Shown here piece after piece: positions 62,601 to 64,000 of a DNA stretch of 64,000 bases. Position numbers and translations under genes: made by a program. The notes beneath the pieces were generated by a model. It searched no databases. It was not told the DNA's origin and saw nothing but the letters and a program-made list of their open reading frames with translations. The stretch covers positions 602,501 to 666,500 of the forward strand of contig CAJHZI010000811.1 of the NCBI GenBank assembly GCA_905160935.1, read 5' to 3'. Source of the DNA: Enchytraeus crypticus (Eukaryota; Annelida; Clitellata; Enchytraeida; Enchytraeidae). Within the stretch, counting starts at the first letter, position 1; each line of letters starts with the position of its first letter.

Positions 62601-63717
62601 GGGTCATACTATAACCGATGACGGGAAATGTAAGACTGAAATATGCAGTAGGATTGCACAAGCAAAAGCGGCCTTTAGTAGTAGAAAAGAACTATTTACA
62701 AAACGACTAAAGAAAGACACAAGGATAAATATAGTGAAAACTTTGGTTTGGACAACGCTATTGTATGGATGTGAAATATGGACCTTAAGGAAGGAAGATA
62801 TTAGGAAACTGGAGGCATTGGAAATATGGATTTGGAGAAGAATGGAAGGGATTAGCTGGACCCAAAAGGTTACAAATGAGGAAGTCCTGGAGAGAGTTGG
62901 CACAGAGAGAGGATTGATAAATGTATTAAGAAATAGGAAGAAGAGATGGATAGAACACATTCTAAGGGGGAAGTCTATTAAAAGAGGTTATAGAAGGTAG
63001 AATGGAAGGAAAAAGAGGCAGGGGCAGGCCGAGATTAGGTATATTAGATGATTTAAAGACCCACTCATATGTGGAAAATAGAAATGAAGAGGAAGGCGGA
63101 AGACAAAGAGTGGAGGCGTTATGTACCATGGACCTGCCAGTAGGCAGTGCACTAAGACAGCTTAAATATTTTTGATGGAGGTAACTATATCTTTATATAT
63201 TTCCAGAGTCCTGCAAGCAGTGAAGACGACACGCCCACAGTGTAAGTTCAGCATAAGCCCATTTGGTTTGTATAGACCTGGAGAACCGGAGGGTATGCCA
63301 GCTCCAATCACTGGATTTGATCCTTACTCGCAAATATATGCAGATGCGAAATTGTGGTTGCAGAATGGTTGGGTTGATTTTCTTGCTCCTCAGATCTACT
63401 GGGCGATAAATTCGACGGGACAAAGTTTTCCGATTGTGCTTGATTGGTGGTTAGATAACAATCCAGCGCGTAAGTACATCTACGCCTCAATGGCAGTGTA
63501 CAAGATAGCACCCACCTCGTCTAACTGGCCCGTGGAAGAGATAACAGAGCAGATAGTCGTGTCACGTGACACAGGCAGGAGAAATCTCCTATCTCAGGGT
63601 AACATCATGTTTAGCGCTAAGTACTTCAGAGATAACACCAAAGAAATAAGTAATATATTCTCTGAGTCGGTATACACAATGGCGGCAACAACGCCTCCCA
63701 TAGGCGGAAGAAAGTGA
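19179..63717 (+). CDS. Secreted GHL10 (DUF187) family glycoside-hydrolase-like protein, five exons
   Basis: Joining 19179-19251, 24823-25030, 27922-28197, 32507-32665 and 63207-63717 gives 1227 nt, that is 408 residues plus TGA. All junctions are GT-AG and phases match (1, 2, 2, 2), with no internal stop. Residues 1-23 look like a signal peptide (hydrophobic core [13 protein letters not shown]). The rest matches the TIM-barrel family known from bacterial YngK-like proteins: ATVDNIDWP (37-45), [11 protein letters not shown] (125-135), DDYFYPYP (195-202), [11 protein letters not shown] (254-264) and FLAPQIYW (297-304). Members are thought to cleave glycans; the substrate is not predictable here. 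Introns are 5571, 2891, 4309 and 30541 bp, and the last holds a Polinton. The bacterial-like family in a spliced gene suggests ancient acquisition, which is inference. The first exon is the least certain because it is short. Confidence 0.88.
19440..20340 (+). mobile_element. CR1-like LINE 3' end with (ATTG)n tail
   Basis: It repeats the C-terminal RT segment of the 3.5-kb copy (ITSSTITFKDIP-type, then [16 protein letters not shown]) and continues through [15 protein letters not shown] and [20 protein letters not shown] blocks. It ends in the non-coding tail CCCTAACATTGCCTTATGGC and repeated ATTG. It is 5'-truncated and frameshifted, and it lies in intron 1 in the same orientation as the gene. 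Confidence 0.8.
20520..21015 (+). mobile_element. RTE-like LINE C-terminal fragment, copy B
   Basis: It contains the family's C-terminal stretch, with [15 protein letters not shown] (interrupted) and [15 protein letters not shown] blocks, then [20 protein letters not shown] near 20830-20890. It ends at the (GA)n run at 20992-21015 following TGCACCAAGAGAG. Deletions and frameshifts are present. Confidence 0.7.
21180..21570 (-). mobile_element. GC-rich LTR-like fragment
   Basis: It shares GCCCGAGTCGGGAGCG, ACGCTCCACATTTGCTATG and TTCGACACCGTTTGTAAA with the 6.1-7.9-kb block. The last is the PBS-like junction. It is shorter and more divergent, and no coding capacity is seen. Confidence 0.35.
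22196..22320 (+). mobile_element. tRNA-like SINE head
   Basis: ACTCGACCGCGGGTCAATGT is followed by the B-box-like GGGGTTCAAATCC (22245-22257) and the body CTTTCGAGTGCGGAAACTGA. It is a 3'-truncated member of the family at 18.9 kb, without the (ATTG)n tail. Confidence 0.6.
23100..24085 (+). mobile_element. RTE-like LINE, endonuclease joined to C-terminus (internal deletion)
   Basis: The region 23200-23640 encodes an RTE-type endonuclease ([41 protein letters not shown] and a GGDF-like end). From about 23680 the sequence jumps directly to the C-terminal region (CMDVKHEP, then WKCGFRE and [20 protein letters not shown] frames). The whole RT domain, roughly 2 kb, is missing between them. It ends at TGCCAGTAGGCAGTGCACTA, as other copies do. 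Confidence 0.75.
24823..25030 (+). CDS. GHL10 gene exon 2 (N-terminal strand of the barrel)
   Basis: The acceptor is TGAGCAG|AG and the donor AGCAA|GTAAAT. It encodes the family's N-terminal block, [19 protein letters not shown], then the helix region [20 protein letters not shown] and the [15 protein letters not shown] segment. An in-frame TGA at 24816-24818 just before the acceptor rules out extension as a single exon. The phase-2 end joins exon 3 to give WSKYLTG, a family hallmark. Confidence 0.92.
25090..25700 (-). mobile_element. RTE-like LINE C-terminal fragment, copy D
   Basis: Minus-strand frames read [33 protein letters not shown], then [19 protein letters not shown] and [18 protein letters not shown]. 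The order and the 3' end (TGCCAGTAGGCGGTACACTA) match the other copies. It lies in intron 2, antisense to the host gene. Confidence 0.8.
26433..26503. repeat. (TA)n microsatellite
   Basis: About 70 bp of TA dinucleotide forming the 3' boundary of the minus-strand LINE that follows. Confidence 0.95.
26626..27840 (-). mobile_element. LINE reverse transcriptase, 373 open codons
   Basis: A continuous minus-strand frame from 27747 to 26626 shows the RT blocks in order: [80 protein letters not shown] and [19 protein letters not shown] stretch from a small TA insertion interrupts the palm. The upstream part to 27840 continues in another frame. Motifs fit the CR1/L2 side of the LINE tree, but the clade is uncertain. 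It is 5'-truncated with no endonuclease, and lies in intron 2 antisense to the gene. Confidence 0.85.
27922..28197 (+). CDS. GHL10 gene exon 3
   Basis: The acceptor is CACTGCAG|ATACCTC and the donor GTAAGTAG|GTTTGT. It encodes [18 protein letters not shown], the helix IEAAHERN, the strand [13 protein letters not shown] and the stretch [25 protein letters not shown] inside the last codons is a decoy donor. Only the downstream GTTTGT keeps the frame and gives the conserved SRYEVDG at the junction with exon 4. Confidence 0.93.
28560..29640 (+). mobile_element. RTE-like LINE fragment, copy E
   Basis: Plus-strand frames give the region before RT ([20 protein letters not shown], then [18 protein letters not shown]), the spacer [40 protein letters not shown], then after a gap [20 protein letters not shown] and [20 protein letters not shown]. 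It stops abruptly at about 29640, where a different RTE element begins on the other strand. That suggests nested insertion. Intron 3. Confidence 0.8.
29645..31250 (-). mobile_element. Second RTE-family LINE fragment
   Basis: On the minus strand: a [20 protein letters not shown] region (about 30970-30900), then RT with [52 protein letters not shown] and [14 protein letters not shown] (30616-30122). After a disrupted stretch follows [19 protein letters not shown] (29890-29705). This is a classical RTE signature, distinct from the other copies here. A roughly 65-bp segment (GCTCCACACCC...TTATTACT) is duplicated at 29645-29708 and 29998-30063. Confidence 0.82.
31260..32480. other. AT-rich intron sequence, nothing recognised
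   Basis: No family signature on either strand. Open frames are short and lack motifs. Confidence 0.4.
32507..32665 (+). CDS. GHL10 gene exon 4 (catalytic-centre region)
   Basis: The acceptor is TTTTCGTAG|ATACG and the donor ATCACCAG|GTCGAA. It encodes [16 protein letters not shown], the most conserved block of the family, with the paired Asp residues expected near the active site. [18 protein letters not shown] follows, also strongly family-typical. The phase-2 end agrees with exon 5. The donor sequence GTCGAA is weak. Confidence 0.93.
32890..33445 (+). mobile_element. RTE-like LINE relic split by (TA)n
   Basis: The thumb start ([12 protein letters not shown]) at about 32898 and the FAKVKSF-like segment are followed by a (TA)n tract at 33003-33060. 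Unrelated sequence follows, then the C-terminal stretch [14 protein letters not shown] at about 33246-33290. It is very decayed. Intron 4. Confidence 0.55.
33446..33612. mobile_element. hAT-like element end with CCGAACCCGAA repeats
   Basis: The sequence TAGAGATCGGAATAGAACCG followed by repeated GAACCCGAACC units matches the terminus of the hAT-like element at 53691-56601, allowing a few mismatches. I could not find its other end, so it is a truncated copy. Confidence 0.45.
33897..34485. repeat. Compound inverted repeat around (TA)n
   Basis: Arms 33897-34080 and 34303-34485 are reverse complements (shared core CATAATAGCCCATATATT and its complement). Within each arm a smaller hairpin is built from GAACTTTAGTTAATTATTTT (for example 34003-34036 against 34041-34073). 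About 220 bp of TA-rich DNA separates the arms. A third partial copy of the arm lies at about 34530-34612 in direct orientation with the second. Confidence 0.75.
34656..35479. mobile_element. 824-bp palindromic foldback element
   Basis: Both ends read ACACTGTGTTTTTTATAACT inward, and the arms pair over roughly 350-400 bp each with scattered mismatches and small gaps. The unpaired centre is near 35030-35080. (TA)n flanks both sides, compatible with insertion into TA. No transposase is visible. Transcribed as part of intron 4 it would form a long double-stranded RNA hairpin. Confidence 0.8.
35497..35641. repeat. (CA)n(TA)n compound microsatellite
   Basis: About 38 bp of CA repeats followed by about 105 bp of TA-rich repeats. 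Confidence 0.95.
36255..36403. repeat. Foldback repeat abutting the Polinton's left end
   Basis: The left arm AGTAATATATAATGTACTGT (36256 on) and the right arm ACAGTACATTATATATTACT (ending about 36401) are inverted. The inner sequences also pair partly. The left arm's continuation GGACCACCTAT...GACCTCATTCA resembles the sub-terminal sequence of the Polinton's right end read inward. Confidence 0.6.
36397..36475. repeat. Polinton left terminal inverted repeat
   Basis: TTACTCCCATAATAGCATGC, then GATATACATAC, CTTGATCACTCTTATA and a TGTTTCTGGATC region, match the right end in order. Confidence 0.75.
36710..38614 (+). pseudogene. Spliced Polinton gene of unknown function, two in-frame stops
   Basis: ATG at 36710 starts a frame running to a donor at 37235 (GGAGAAG|GTAAGAT). 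It resumes after TTTACAG at 38039 (phase 1 on both sides) and ends at 38614. The first exon encodes a hydrophilic region with a duplicated [10 protein letters not shown] unit and a basic stretch. The second holds a 189-residue block with a CILC...CKRC pair that could bind zinc. TAA codons at 36809 and 36863, both followed by GGTGT, interrupt the first exon. The second exon and the 3' half of the first are open. It lies next to the left end on the strand opposite to most Polinton genes. I do not recognise the family. Splicing is inferred from phase and consensus. Confidence 0.6.
37235..38038 (+). repeat. Intron with dispersed ACAAAATAAT...GATTTTGTTA repeats
   Basis: At least seven variants of a unit around GACAAAATAATTTATGATTT occur at about 37500, 37550, 37620, 37800, 37858, 37920 and 37975. 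They are often preceded by CTGTTAGCTCCATC. A CR1/SINE-type tail (AGACGTCCCTGATATCGACG to GGATGTTAAACC) lies at about 37408-37455. The repeats are irregularly spaced, which is unlike a CRISPR array. Confidence 0.65.
38921..39367 (-). CDS. Unrecognised Polinton ORF
   Basis: About 148 codons are open on the minus strand. The last 100 residues are charged and helical in character ([20 protein letters not shown], then [20 protein letters not shown]). No start with the element's usual AATAAATG context is found. It partly overlaps the 3' end of the fibre-like frame, and may be a frameshifted part of it or a separate small gene. Function unknown. Confidence 0.35.
   Translation of the reverse strand: MQILYLSLLVRIPIFRIVRIPIPIILIKCIHWLLAYPVFFMKFLKERISLMKIEGFTHIKDLQVVIVAFIEELFDYDEFIDLKKNLMKENLVFTPEKGTVRRKFRKFVNSIGPKMRNTDMKELLIQKNLLLIHLGFIYLSEEILRELV
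39207..39814 (-). pseudogene. Fibre-like protein, frameshifted
   Basis: The start codon at 39814 lies in TAATAAATGAACAC. About 24 codons later the frame breaks and resumes at about 39740 in the frame that runs to 39207. The readable part has repeated beta-type motifs seen in fibre or tail-fibre shafts: [43 protein letters not shown] and [17 protein letters not shown]. Similar modules are common in Polinton-encoded and phage fibres, where they serve attachment. The C-terminal part differs between elements and is not recognised. Confidence 0.6.
39821..39895 (-). CDS. Possible 24-residue micro-ORF
   Basis: ATG at 39895 directly follows the stop codon of the upstream gene (CAATAAATGAA) and the ORF ends TAG at 39821, 6 nt before the fibre-like start. 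It encodes [20 protein letters not shown] plus four residues, mostly acidic. It is kept here because it shares the start context of its neighbours. It may be chance. Confidence 0.35.
   Translation of the reverse strand: MNYVIKCNGDLTEEESNDIIKEFL
39896..40207 (-). CDS. Small membrane protein with coiled-coil ends
   Basis: It encodes 103 residues. The N-terminal 30 are charged and heptad-like ([18 protein letters not shown]). Two hydrophobic stretches follow (residues about 31-50 and 55-77: [16 protein letters not shown] and [20 protein letters not shown]). A second coiled-coil closes with [17 protein letters not shown]. Two membrane passes between coiled coils is a layout I associate with conserved small Polinton proteins, role unknown. 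The start at 40207 follows the protease stop by 1 nt. It lacks the AATAAATG context. The reading frame is intact. Confidence 0.65.
   Translation of the reverse strand: MRNNVKQFLSYKLEDCESKIKSLKRKRKIVQVVYGITIITSISVSTVTTTISGVFALPLLPTVIITTLSAVGAISTAISTKFNLKSRKAELNNMISRLERLKQ
40209..40610 (-). CDS. PRO: Adenain-like cysteine protease (PRO), intact frame
   Basis: It encodes 133 residues, typical for Polinton proteases that process capsid proteins during assembly. Family marks in order are RDELKNL...ECGILNL, the catalytic-His block GSHWTCWF (His about residue 59), [19 protein letters not shown] and the catalytic-Cys block [17 protein letters not shown] (Cys about 107). Relatives normally have an acidic residue in YFDSFG. 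Here that position is Ser, and the His/Leu usually after the Cys-Gly is Lys/Trp, so activity is doubtful although the frame is open. It starts in CCAATAAATGG, 7 nt after the upstream stop. Confidence 0.85.
   Translation of the reverse strand: MESVPENALSNVEIEKYSKMLKIKSFRGCYMRDELKNLKSCKVECGILNLNLSSETGSHWTCWFKTNNEKYYFSSFGLPPPKEVIEYLGSPILYSTFKLQGLMDQNCGKWRLIVLKGLSEGSDYKDLILSLVK
40618..40999 (-). pseudogene. Small hydrophobic, probably minor virion protein, frameshifted
   Basis: The start codon at 40999 lies in AAATAAATGAC and overlaps the TGA of the major capsid gene. The N-terminal 28 residues ([20 protein letters not shown]) are in one frame. Near 40915 the frame changes to one encoding [20 protein letters not shown], a polar middle and the ending NGKGLRP. 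The hydrophobic glycine-rich centre and basic tail recall small membrane-active or cement proteins of related viruses. That is analogy, not recognised homology. Confidence 0.5.
40996..42399 (-). pseudogene. MCP: Major capsid protein (double jelly roll), frameshifted
   Basis: The likely start at 42399 (TTAATAAATGGAG) is followed by frame changes near 42370, 42280 and 42180. After the last, a long frame runs to 40996. Typical MCP features are [19 protein letters not shown] with [11 protein letters not shown], the [20 protein letters not shown] block, the [20 protein letters not shown] block and [18 protein letters not shown]. It ends with the [20 protein letters not shown] and [12 protein letters not shown] blocks. 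The family forms pseudo-hexameric capsomers of icosahedral virions. Total length of about 465 codons is in the family range. The breaks make this copy non-functional. Confidence 0.9.
42415..42714 (-). CDS. Small basic Polinton protein
   Basis: It encodes 99 residues with a strongly basic, cysteine-containing start ([20 protein letters not shown]). The segment [19 protein letters not shown] and the charged end follow. The position just upstream of the major capsid gene suggests a virion or core protein. I do not recognise a characterised family. The frame is intact. Its start context ATTAAATGG is one base off the common one. Confidence 0.55.
   Translation of the reverse strand: MGLKLKGKESRKVICRKGYCHCRNRDYASGKGFVDILKFLPGVIKTGIEPTPEVIGIYPKIADSTKAIVQEIRNRRKPEMQHIVDRINQFKIGSGFAYV
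42782..43084 (+). CDS. Plus-strand Polinton ORF with cysteine cluster
   Basis: It encodes 100 residues starting in ATAATAAATGGAAG, the element's common start context but on the opposite strand, which supports it being a gene. The first half is helical and acidic ([19 protein letters not shown]). The second contains [18 protein letters not shown], a probable zinc-binding cluster. It sits in a divergent pocket between the small basic protein and the minor capsid gene. Function unknown. Confidence 0.55.
   Translation: MEALKLKEQSLIKAIINQSEDWVLIFMLEKIFDFNELTLDTLLLIYGFYSDNDIIMSKLQNIEKYRCLYCNELLECNCMRCNNCSIGEEMLLCQYELQYL
43065..43208 (+). CDS. 47-residue cysteine-containing ORF
   Basis: ATG at 43065 overlaps the end of the preceding plus-strand ORF in another frame. 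It encodes [20 protein letters not shown] and then a stretch with two further Cys and a His, ending in acidic DSDEDYE and TAA. CxxC with later C, C and H could form a small zinc finger. The stop lies 5 nt from the convergent end of the minor capsid gene. Confidence 0.4.
   Translation: MSCNICKKFAFAAKEFNSFFSICENLKEGYGEDLCNFVHPDSDEDYE
43214..44008 (-). pseudogene. Probable minor capsid (penton-like) protein, frameshifted
   Basis: It starts at 44008 in GTAATAAATGGAAC. Two frame changes (about 43890 and 43820) split the first third. From there the frame is open to a TGA at 43241-43243 and continues eight codons to TAA at 43214. Blocks recurrent in this Polinton family are [42 protein letters not shown] and [19 protein letters not shown]. 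The length of about 264 codons fits the single-jelly-roll minor capsid protein that closes the capsid vertices. The assignment rests on recognition of these blocks and on position. Confidence 0.65.
44015..45251 (-). pseudogene. Conserved Polinton protein with N-terminal coiled coil, one frameshift
   Basis: It starts at 45251 in GTTAATAAATGAG. The first 120 residues (to about 44885) are a long charged helix with heptads ([17 protein letters not shown], then [20 protein letters not shown]). The frame then shifts. The second part contains [40 protein letters not shown], a globular region ([20 protein letters not shown]), [20 protein letters not shown] and a terminal helix to 44015. About 410 residues in all. 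Its C-terminal region recurs in many animal Polintons without an assigned role. Confidence 0.6.
45290..46080 (-). pseudogene. INT: Retroviral-type (DDE) integrase, N-terminally truncated
   Basis: The catalytic core shows the first Asp in [10 protein letters not shown], the second Asp in TDAGKEF and the Glu in VVIERFNRT about 35 residues on. [20 protein letters not shown] and [13 protein letters not shown] follow. The C-terminal SH3/chromo-like part has [29 protein letters not shown] and a GEDIIGSFY end. A TAG at 45782-45784 interrupts the core just before the second Asp, and the frame ends early at 45290. No HHCC zinc-finger domain is visible upstream, where the PLA2 gene ends. In intact Polintons it inserts the element with 6-bp duplications. 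Confidence 0.88.
46077..46565 (-). CDS. Phospholipase A2-domain protein with zinc ribbon
   Basis: It encodes 162 residues in an intact frame. Residues 5-40 hold two Cys pairs (CLKC and CEVC), a zinc-ribbon pattern. The second half has a PLA2-like calcium loop ([13 protein letters not shown]), then [17 protein letters not shown] with the catalytic His-Asp pair (HDLAY). This arrangement resembles the PLA2 domain of parvovirus VP1 and the PLA2-like proteins known from Polintons, where it is thought to help particles leave endosomes. The canonical YxGxG loop is reduced to FCGP, so activity is uncertain. It starts in CACTAAATGG. The frame of the truncated integrase follows directly. Confidence 0.75.
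   Translation of the reverse strand: MELYCLKCKSKTLTLDLIESITKNNKPILKGKCEVCGSKENRFISKSTTGGDIVSSVISKIPIEFHLRTLKGKKYSFCGPNTKLEERLNPDDTPKEWSKPINKVDEVCLKHDLAYRDSDLGKRTRREADKKMLQELDDLKDLNFNEKLGKAVIKPIIAKNIN
46581..46868 (-). pseudogene. Small conserved Polinton protein with one stop
   Basis: It starts at 46868 in GCTAATAAATGGAC. A TAA at 46734-46736 falls after 44 codons. The same frame continues with [20 protein letters not shown] and ends at 46581, giving about 95 codons. The [20 protein letters not shown] and FATKLI segments resemble a short beta-rich protein found in other Polintons near the ATPase gene. Its role is unknown. Confidence 0.5.
46933..47808 (-). pseudogene. ATP: FtsK/HerA-type genome-packaging ATPase, one stop
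   Basis: It starts at 47808 (TGATAAATGG). Codon 24 is TGA at 47737-47739. The same frame then gives Walker A ([14 protein letters not shown], about 47735-47690), [19 protein letters not shown], Walker B ([11 protein letters not shown]) and the sensor region [26 protein letters not shown]-like [12 protein letters not shown] end follows. This matches the A32-like packaging ATPases of Polintons and related viruses, which pump DNA into capsids. From Walker A on the frame is open. Confidence 0.92.
47860..48105 (+). CDS. H-type lectin-like small protein on the opposite strand
   Basis: It encodes 81 residues in an intact plus-strand frame between the ATPase and polymerase genes, converging on the polymerase 3' end (4-nt overlap). 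The pattern is [29 protein letters not shown] and the ending HWVAIGD. This follows the H-type lectin layout: a 'PPxV' strand, a central 'NxT...GF' strand and a terminal 'W-x-A-I-G'. Such domains trimerise and bind N-acetylgalactosamine. In a virus-like element a receptor-binding or fibre-tip role is plausible. No signal peptide. Assignment is by pattern. Start context TTAAATG. Confidence 0.55.
   Translation: MKVEFGKQNILGSRFSGGSGFTPNKFTEPPVVFCQLVRSARYGQDWALHINPCNITKDGFQYFVEGHYKPGDQCHWVAIGD
48102..51883 (-). pseudogene. POLB: Protein-primed DNA polymerase B, one stop and one frameshift
   Basis: It starts at 51883 in ATTAATAAATGGCGAG. About 1260 codons, the usual size for Polinton polymerases. 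The N-terminal 347 codons hold a charged coiled coil, then [30 protein letters not shown] and [17 protein letters not shown], typical upstream blocks. A TGA at 50840-50842 precedes the exonuclease part: ExoI YGDFESLI, a HNH-like [11 protein letters not shown], Exo[14 protein letters not shown] and Exo[20 protein letters not shown] frame change lies near 49560. Polymerase motifs follow: [11 protein letters not shown] (A), [13 protein letters not shown] (B), YTDTDSFV (C) and [16 protein letters not shown]. It replicates the element from terminal-protein primers. Confidence 0.95.
51899..52290 (-). pseudogene. Multi-zinc-finger protein, one frameshift
   Basis: It starts at 52290 in CCTAATAAATGGCGAGTACT, a context shared for 17 bases with the polymerase start. 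The first 35 residues hold a C2H2-like finger ([21 protein letters not shown]). After a frame change near 52170 come several CxxC pairs (CNCCSIC, CLCCDE, CRNCKE, CKEC). It is a candidate DNA- or RNA-binding protein at the right end of the element, possibly regulatory. No characterised family recognised. It lies directly upstream of the polymerase gene (16-nt gap). Confidence 0.55.
52450..52530. repeat. Polinton right terminal inverted repeat
   Basis: This is the inverted counterpart of the left end. Read inward it gives TTACTCCCATAATAGCATGC, GATATATATAC, CTTGATCAATCTTATA and CTGTTCCTGGACC. Confidence 0.75.
54548..55490 (-). mobile_element. GC-rich LTR-like repeat inside the hAT-like element
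   Basis: It carries the modules seen at 6.1-7.9 kb: ACCGCTTGTCAGGAGGAACC, GGGTTCTCGGGAACCCGG, GGCCCGAGTCGGGAGTAGAA, TATGGTGACCCGAACCGG and the AGAGACGGACTCGACCCGGG minisatellite (55170-55400). Confidence 0.5.
56160..56285 (-). mobile_element. RTE-like fragment inside the hAT-like element
   Basis: About 120 bp (TTGATGTTAATCTTCATTCC to TCCCGCTACCATTCCTTTG) matches the FADDQGM-to-NIKKTK coding segment of the RTE copies, on the minus strand. Confidence 0.6.
57740..59512 (+). mobile_element. RTE-like LINE, copy F (RT to 3' end)
   Basis: It runs from the [23 protein letters not shown] region through [96 protein letters not shown] and [40 protein letters not shown] and the [18 protein letters not shown] end follow. 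It finishes at CTGCCAGTAGGCAGTGCACT. A few stops and frameshifts are present and there is no endonuclease. One 211-codon frame (58541-59176) remains open. Confidence 0.85.
60010..60440 (-). mobile_element. RTE-like LINE C-terminal fragment, copy G
   Basis: The minus strand encodes [20 protein letters not shown], then [12 protein letters not shown] and the RGRPR-like end, in broken frames. It ends at the family 3' end (AGTTGGCAGTGTACTAAGAG). Confidence 0.65.
60540..61350. other. AT-rich intron sequence, nothing recognised
   Basis: No coding signature or known repeat motif on either strand. Confidence 0.4.
61352..61456. repeat. Perfect inverted repeat at the 5' end of an RTE copy
   Basis: About 50 bp (CCTGACTTCCTGGTATAATA onward) is followed after an 11-nt spacer by its reverse complement, which is the start of the plus-strand RTE copy. 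Confidence 0.85.
61410..63165 (+). mobile_element. RTE-like LINE, copy H (best preserved)
   Basis: In order: [218 protein letters not shown] and [19 protein letters not shown]. It ends CTGCCAGTAGGCAGTGCACT, about 20 bp before the polypyrimidine tract of exon 5. Few frameshifts suggest it is the youngest copy in the window. No endonuclease. Confidence 0.87.
63207..63717 (+). CDS. GHL10 gene exon 5 (C-terminal half, stop)
   Basis: The acceptor is ATATTTCCAG|AGTCCTG. It encodes [46 protein letters not shown] and [13 protein letters not shown], then the last barrel strand [12 protein letters not shown] and the [13 protein letters not shown] segment. It ends [12 protein letters not shown] followed by TGA. 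This is a complete barrel end with no extra C-terminal domain. The 30.5-kb intron before it contains the Polinton. Confidence 0.93.
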
Positions 63718-63902
63718 ATATCAAGTCTGAGGGAGTACAATCTATATTACACTACTTCTGTGTACAATATTAATTTATTAAACAAATTAGTTAGGCTTAG
63801 AGATTCTTTAAGTTTAAGACTAAAGTTAATATTTTTGGAAGGCTCGGTAAAAGGGGAAGAAATCCCATAGAAACAACTTTAGAAATCTGATAGTTTCATT
63901 AC

Positions 63903-63908
63903 AATAAA
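63903..63908 (+). terminator. Candidate poly(A) signal of the GHL10 gene
   Basis: AATAAA lies 186 bp after the stop codon. No transcript evidence is available, and AT-rich DNA gives this hexamer often by chance. Confidence 0.4.
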
Positions 63909-64000
63909 TACATGTTATTATGTTATGAAGTTCAACTTCTTAAATGATTAATGAAAATTACATAAATGCTCTTTGATATCTAACTATAATATCATCGTTG

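Overview
The window is animal nuclear DNA, most likely from a marine invertebrate; I cannot name the species. The grounds are spliced genes with long GT-AG introns, a dense load of RTE-like, CR1-like and Jockey-like LINEs, tRNA-like SINEs, hAT-type elements, foldback repeats and (TA)n tracts, a Polinton/Maverick, and many copies of the short palindrome TAGGCCTA.

One host gene can be assembled. It is a five-exon plus-strand gene (19179-63717) for a secreted 408-residue protein of the GHL10 (DUF187) glycoside-hydrolase-like family, which is best known from bacteria. All four intron phases agree and the exons join into one uninterrupted frame. Its introns are about 5.6, 2.9, 4.3 and 30.5 kb and nearly all of their recognisable content is transposons.

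Layout. 1-19178: upstream of the gene; a mosaic of RTE-like, CR1-like and Jockey-like fragments, a GC-rich LTR-like repeat with a minisatellite, hairpin repeats and SINEs. 19252-24822 (intron 1): CR1 3' end, RTE fragments, a SINE and an LTR-like fragment. 25031-27921 (intron 2): RTE and a minus-strand LINE RT. 28198-32506 (intron 3): two different RTE-like elements head to head. 32666-63206 (intron 4): an RTE relic, inverted-repeat and (TA)n clusters, an 824-bp palindrome, a 16.1-kb Polinton (36397-52530), a minus-strand CR1 split by a 2.9-kb hAT-like element with a perfect 8-bp target duplication, and further RTE copies.

The Polinton carries protein-primed DNA polymerase B, a retroviral-type integrase, an FtsK/HerA packaging ATPase, an adenain-like protease, a double-jelly-roll major capsid protein, a likely minor capsid protein, a PLA2-domain protein, fibre-like and membrane proteins, zinc-finger proteins, a small H-type-lectin-like protein and a spliced gene of unknown function. 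Many genes have frameshifts or in-frame stops, so this copy is a decayed provirus-like element, although several ORFs remain open. Eleven of its start codons sit in the string AATAAATG, so that a poly(A)-signal hexamer overlaps the start codon. I regard this, the lectin-like ORF, the spliced gene and the host GHL10 gene as the observations most worth following up.
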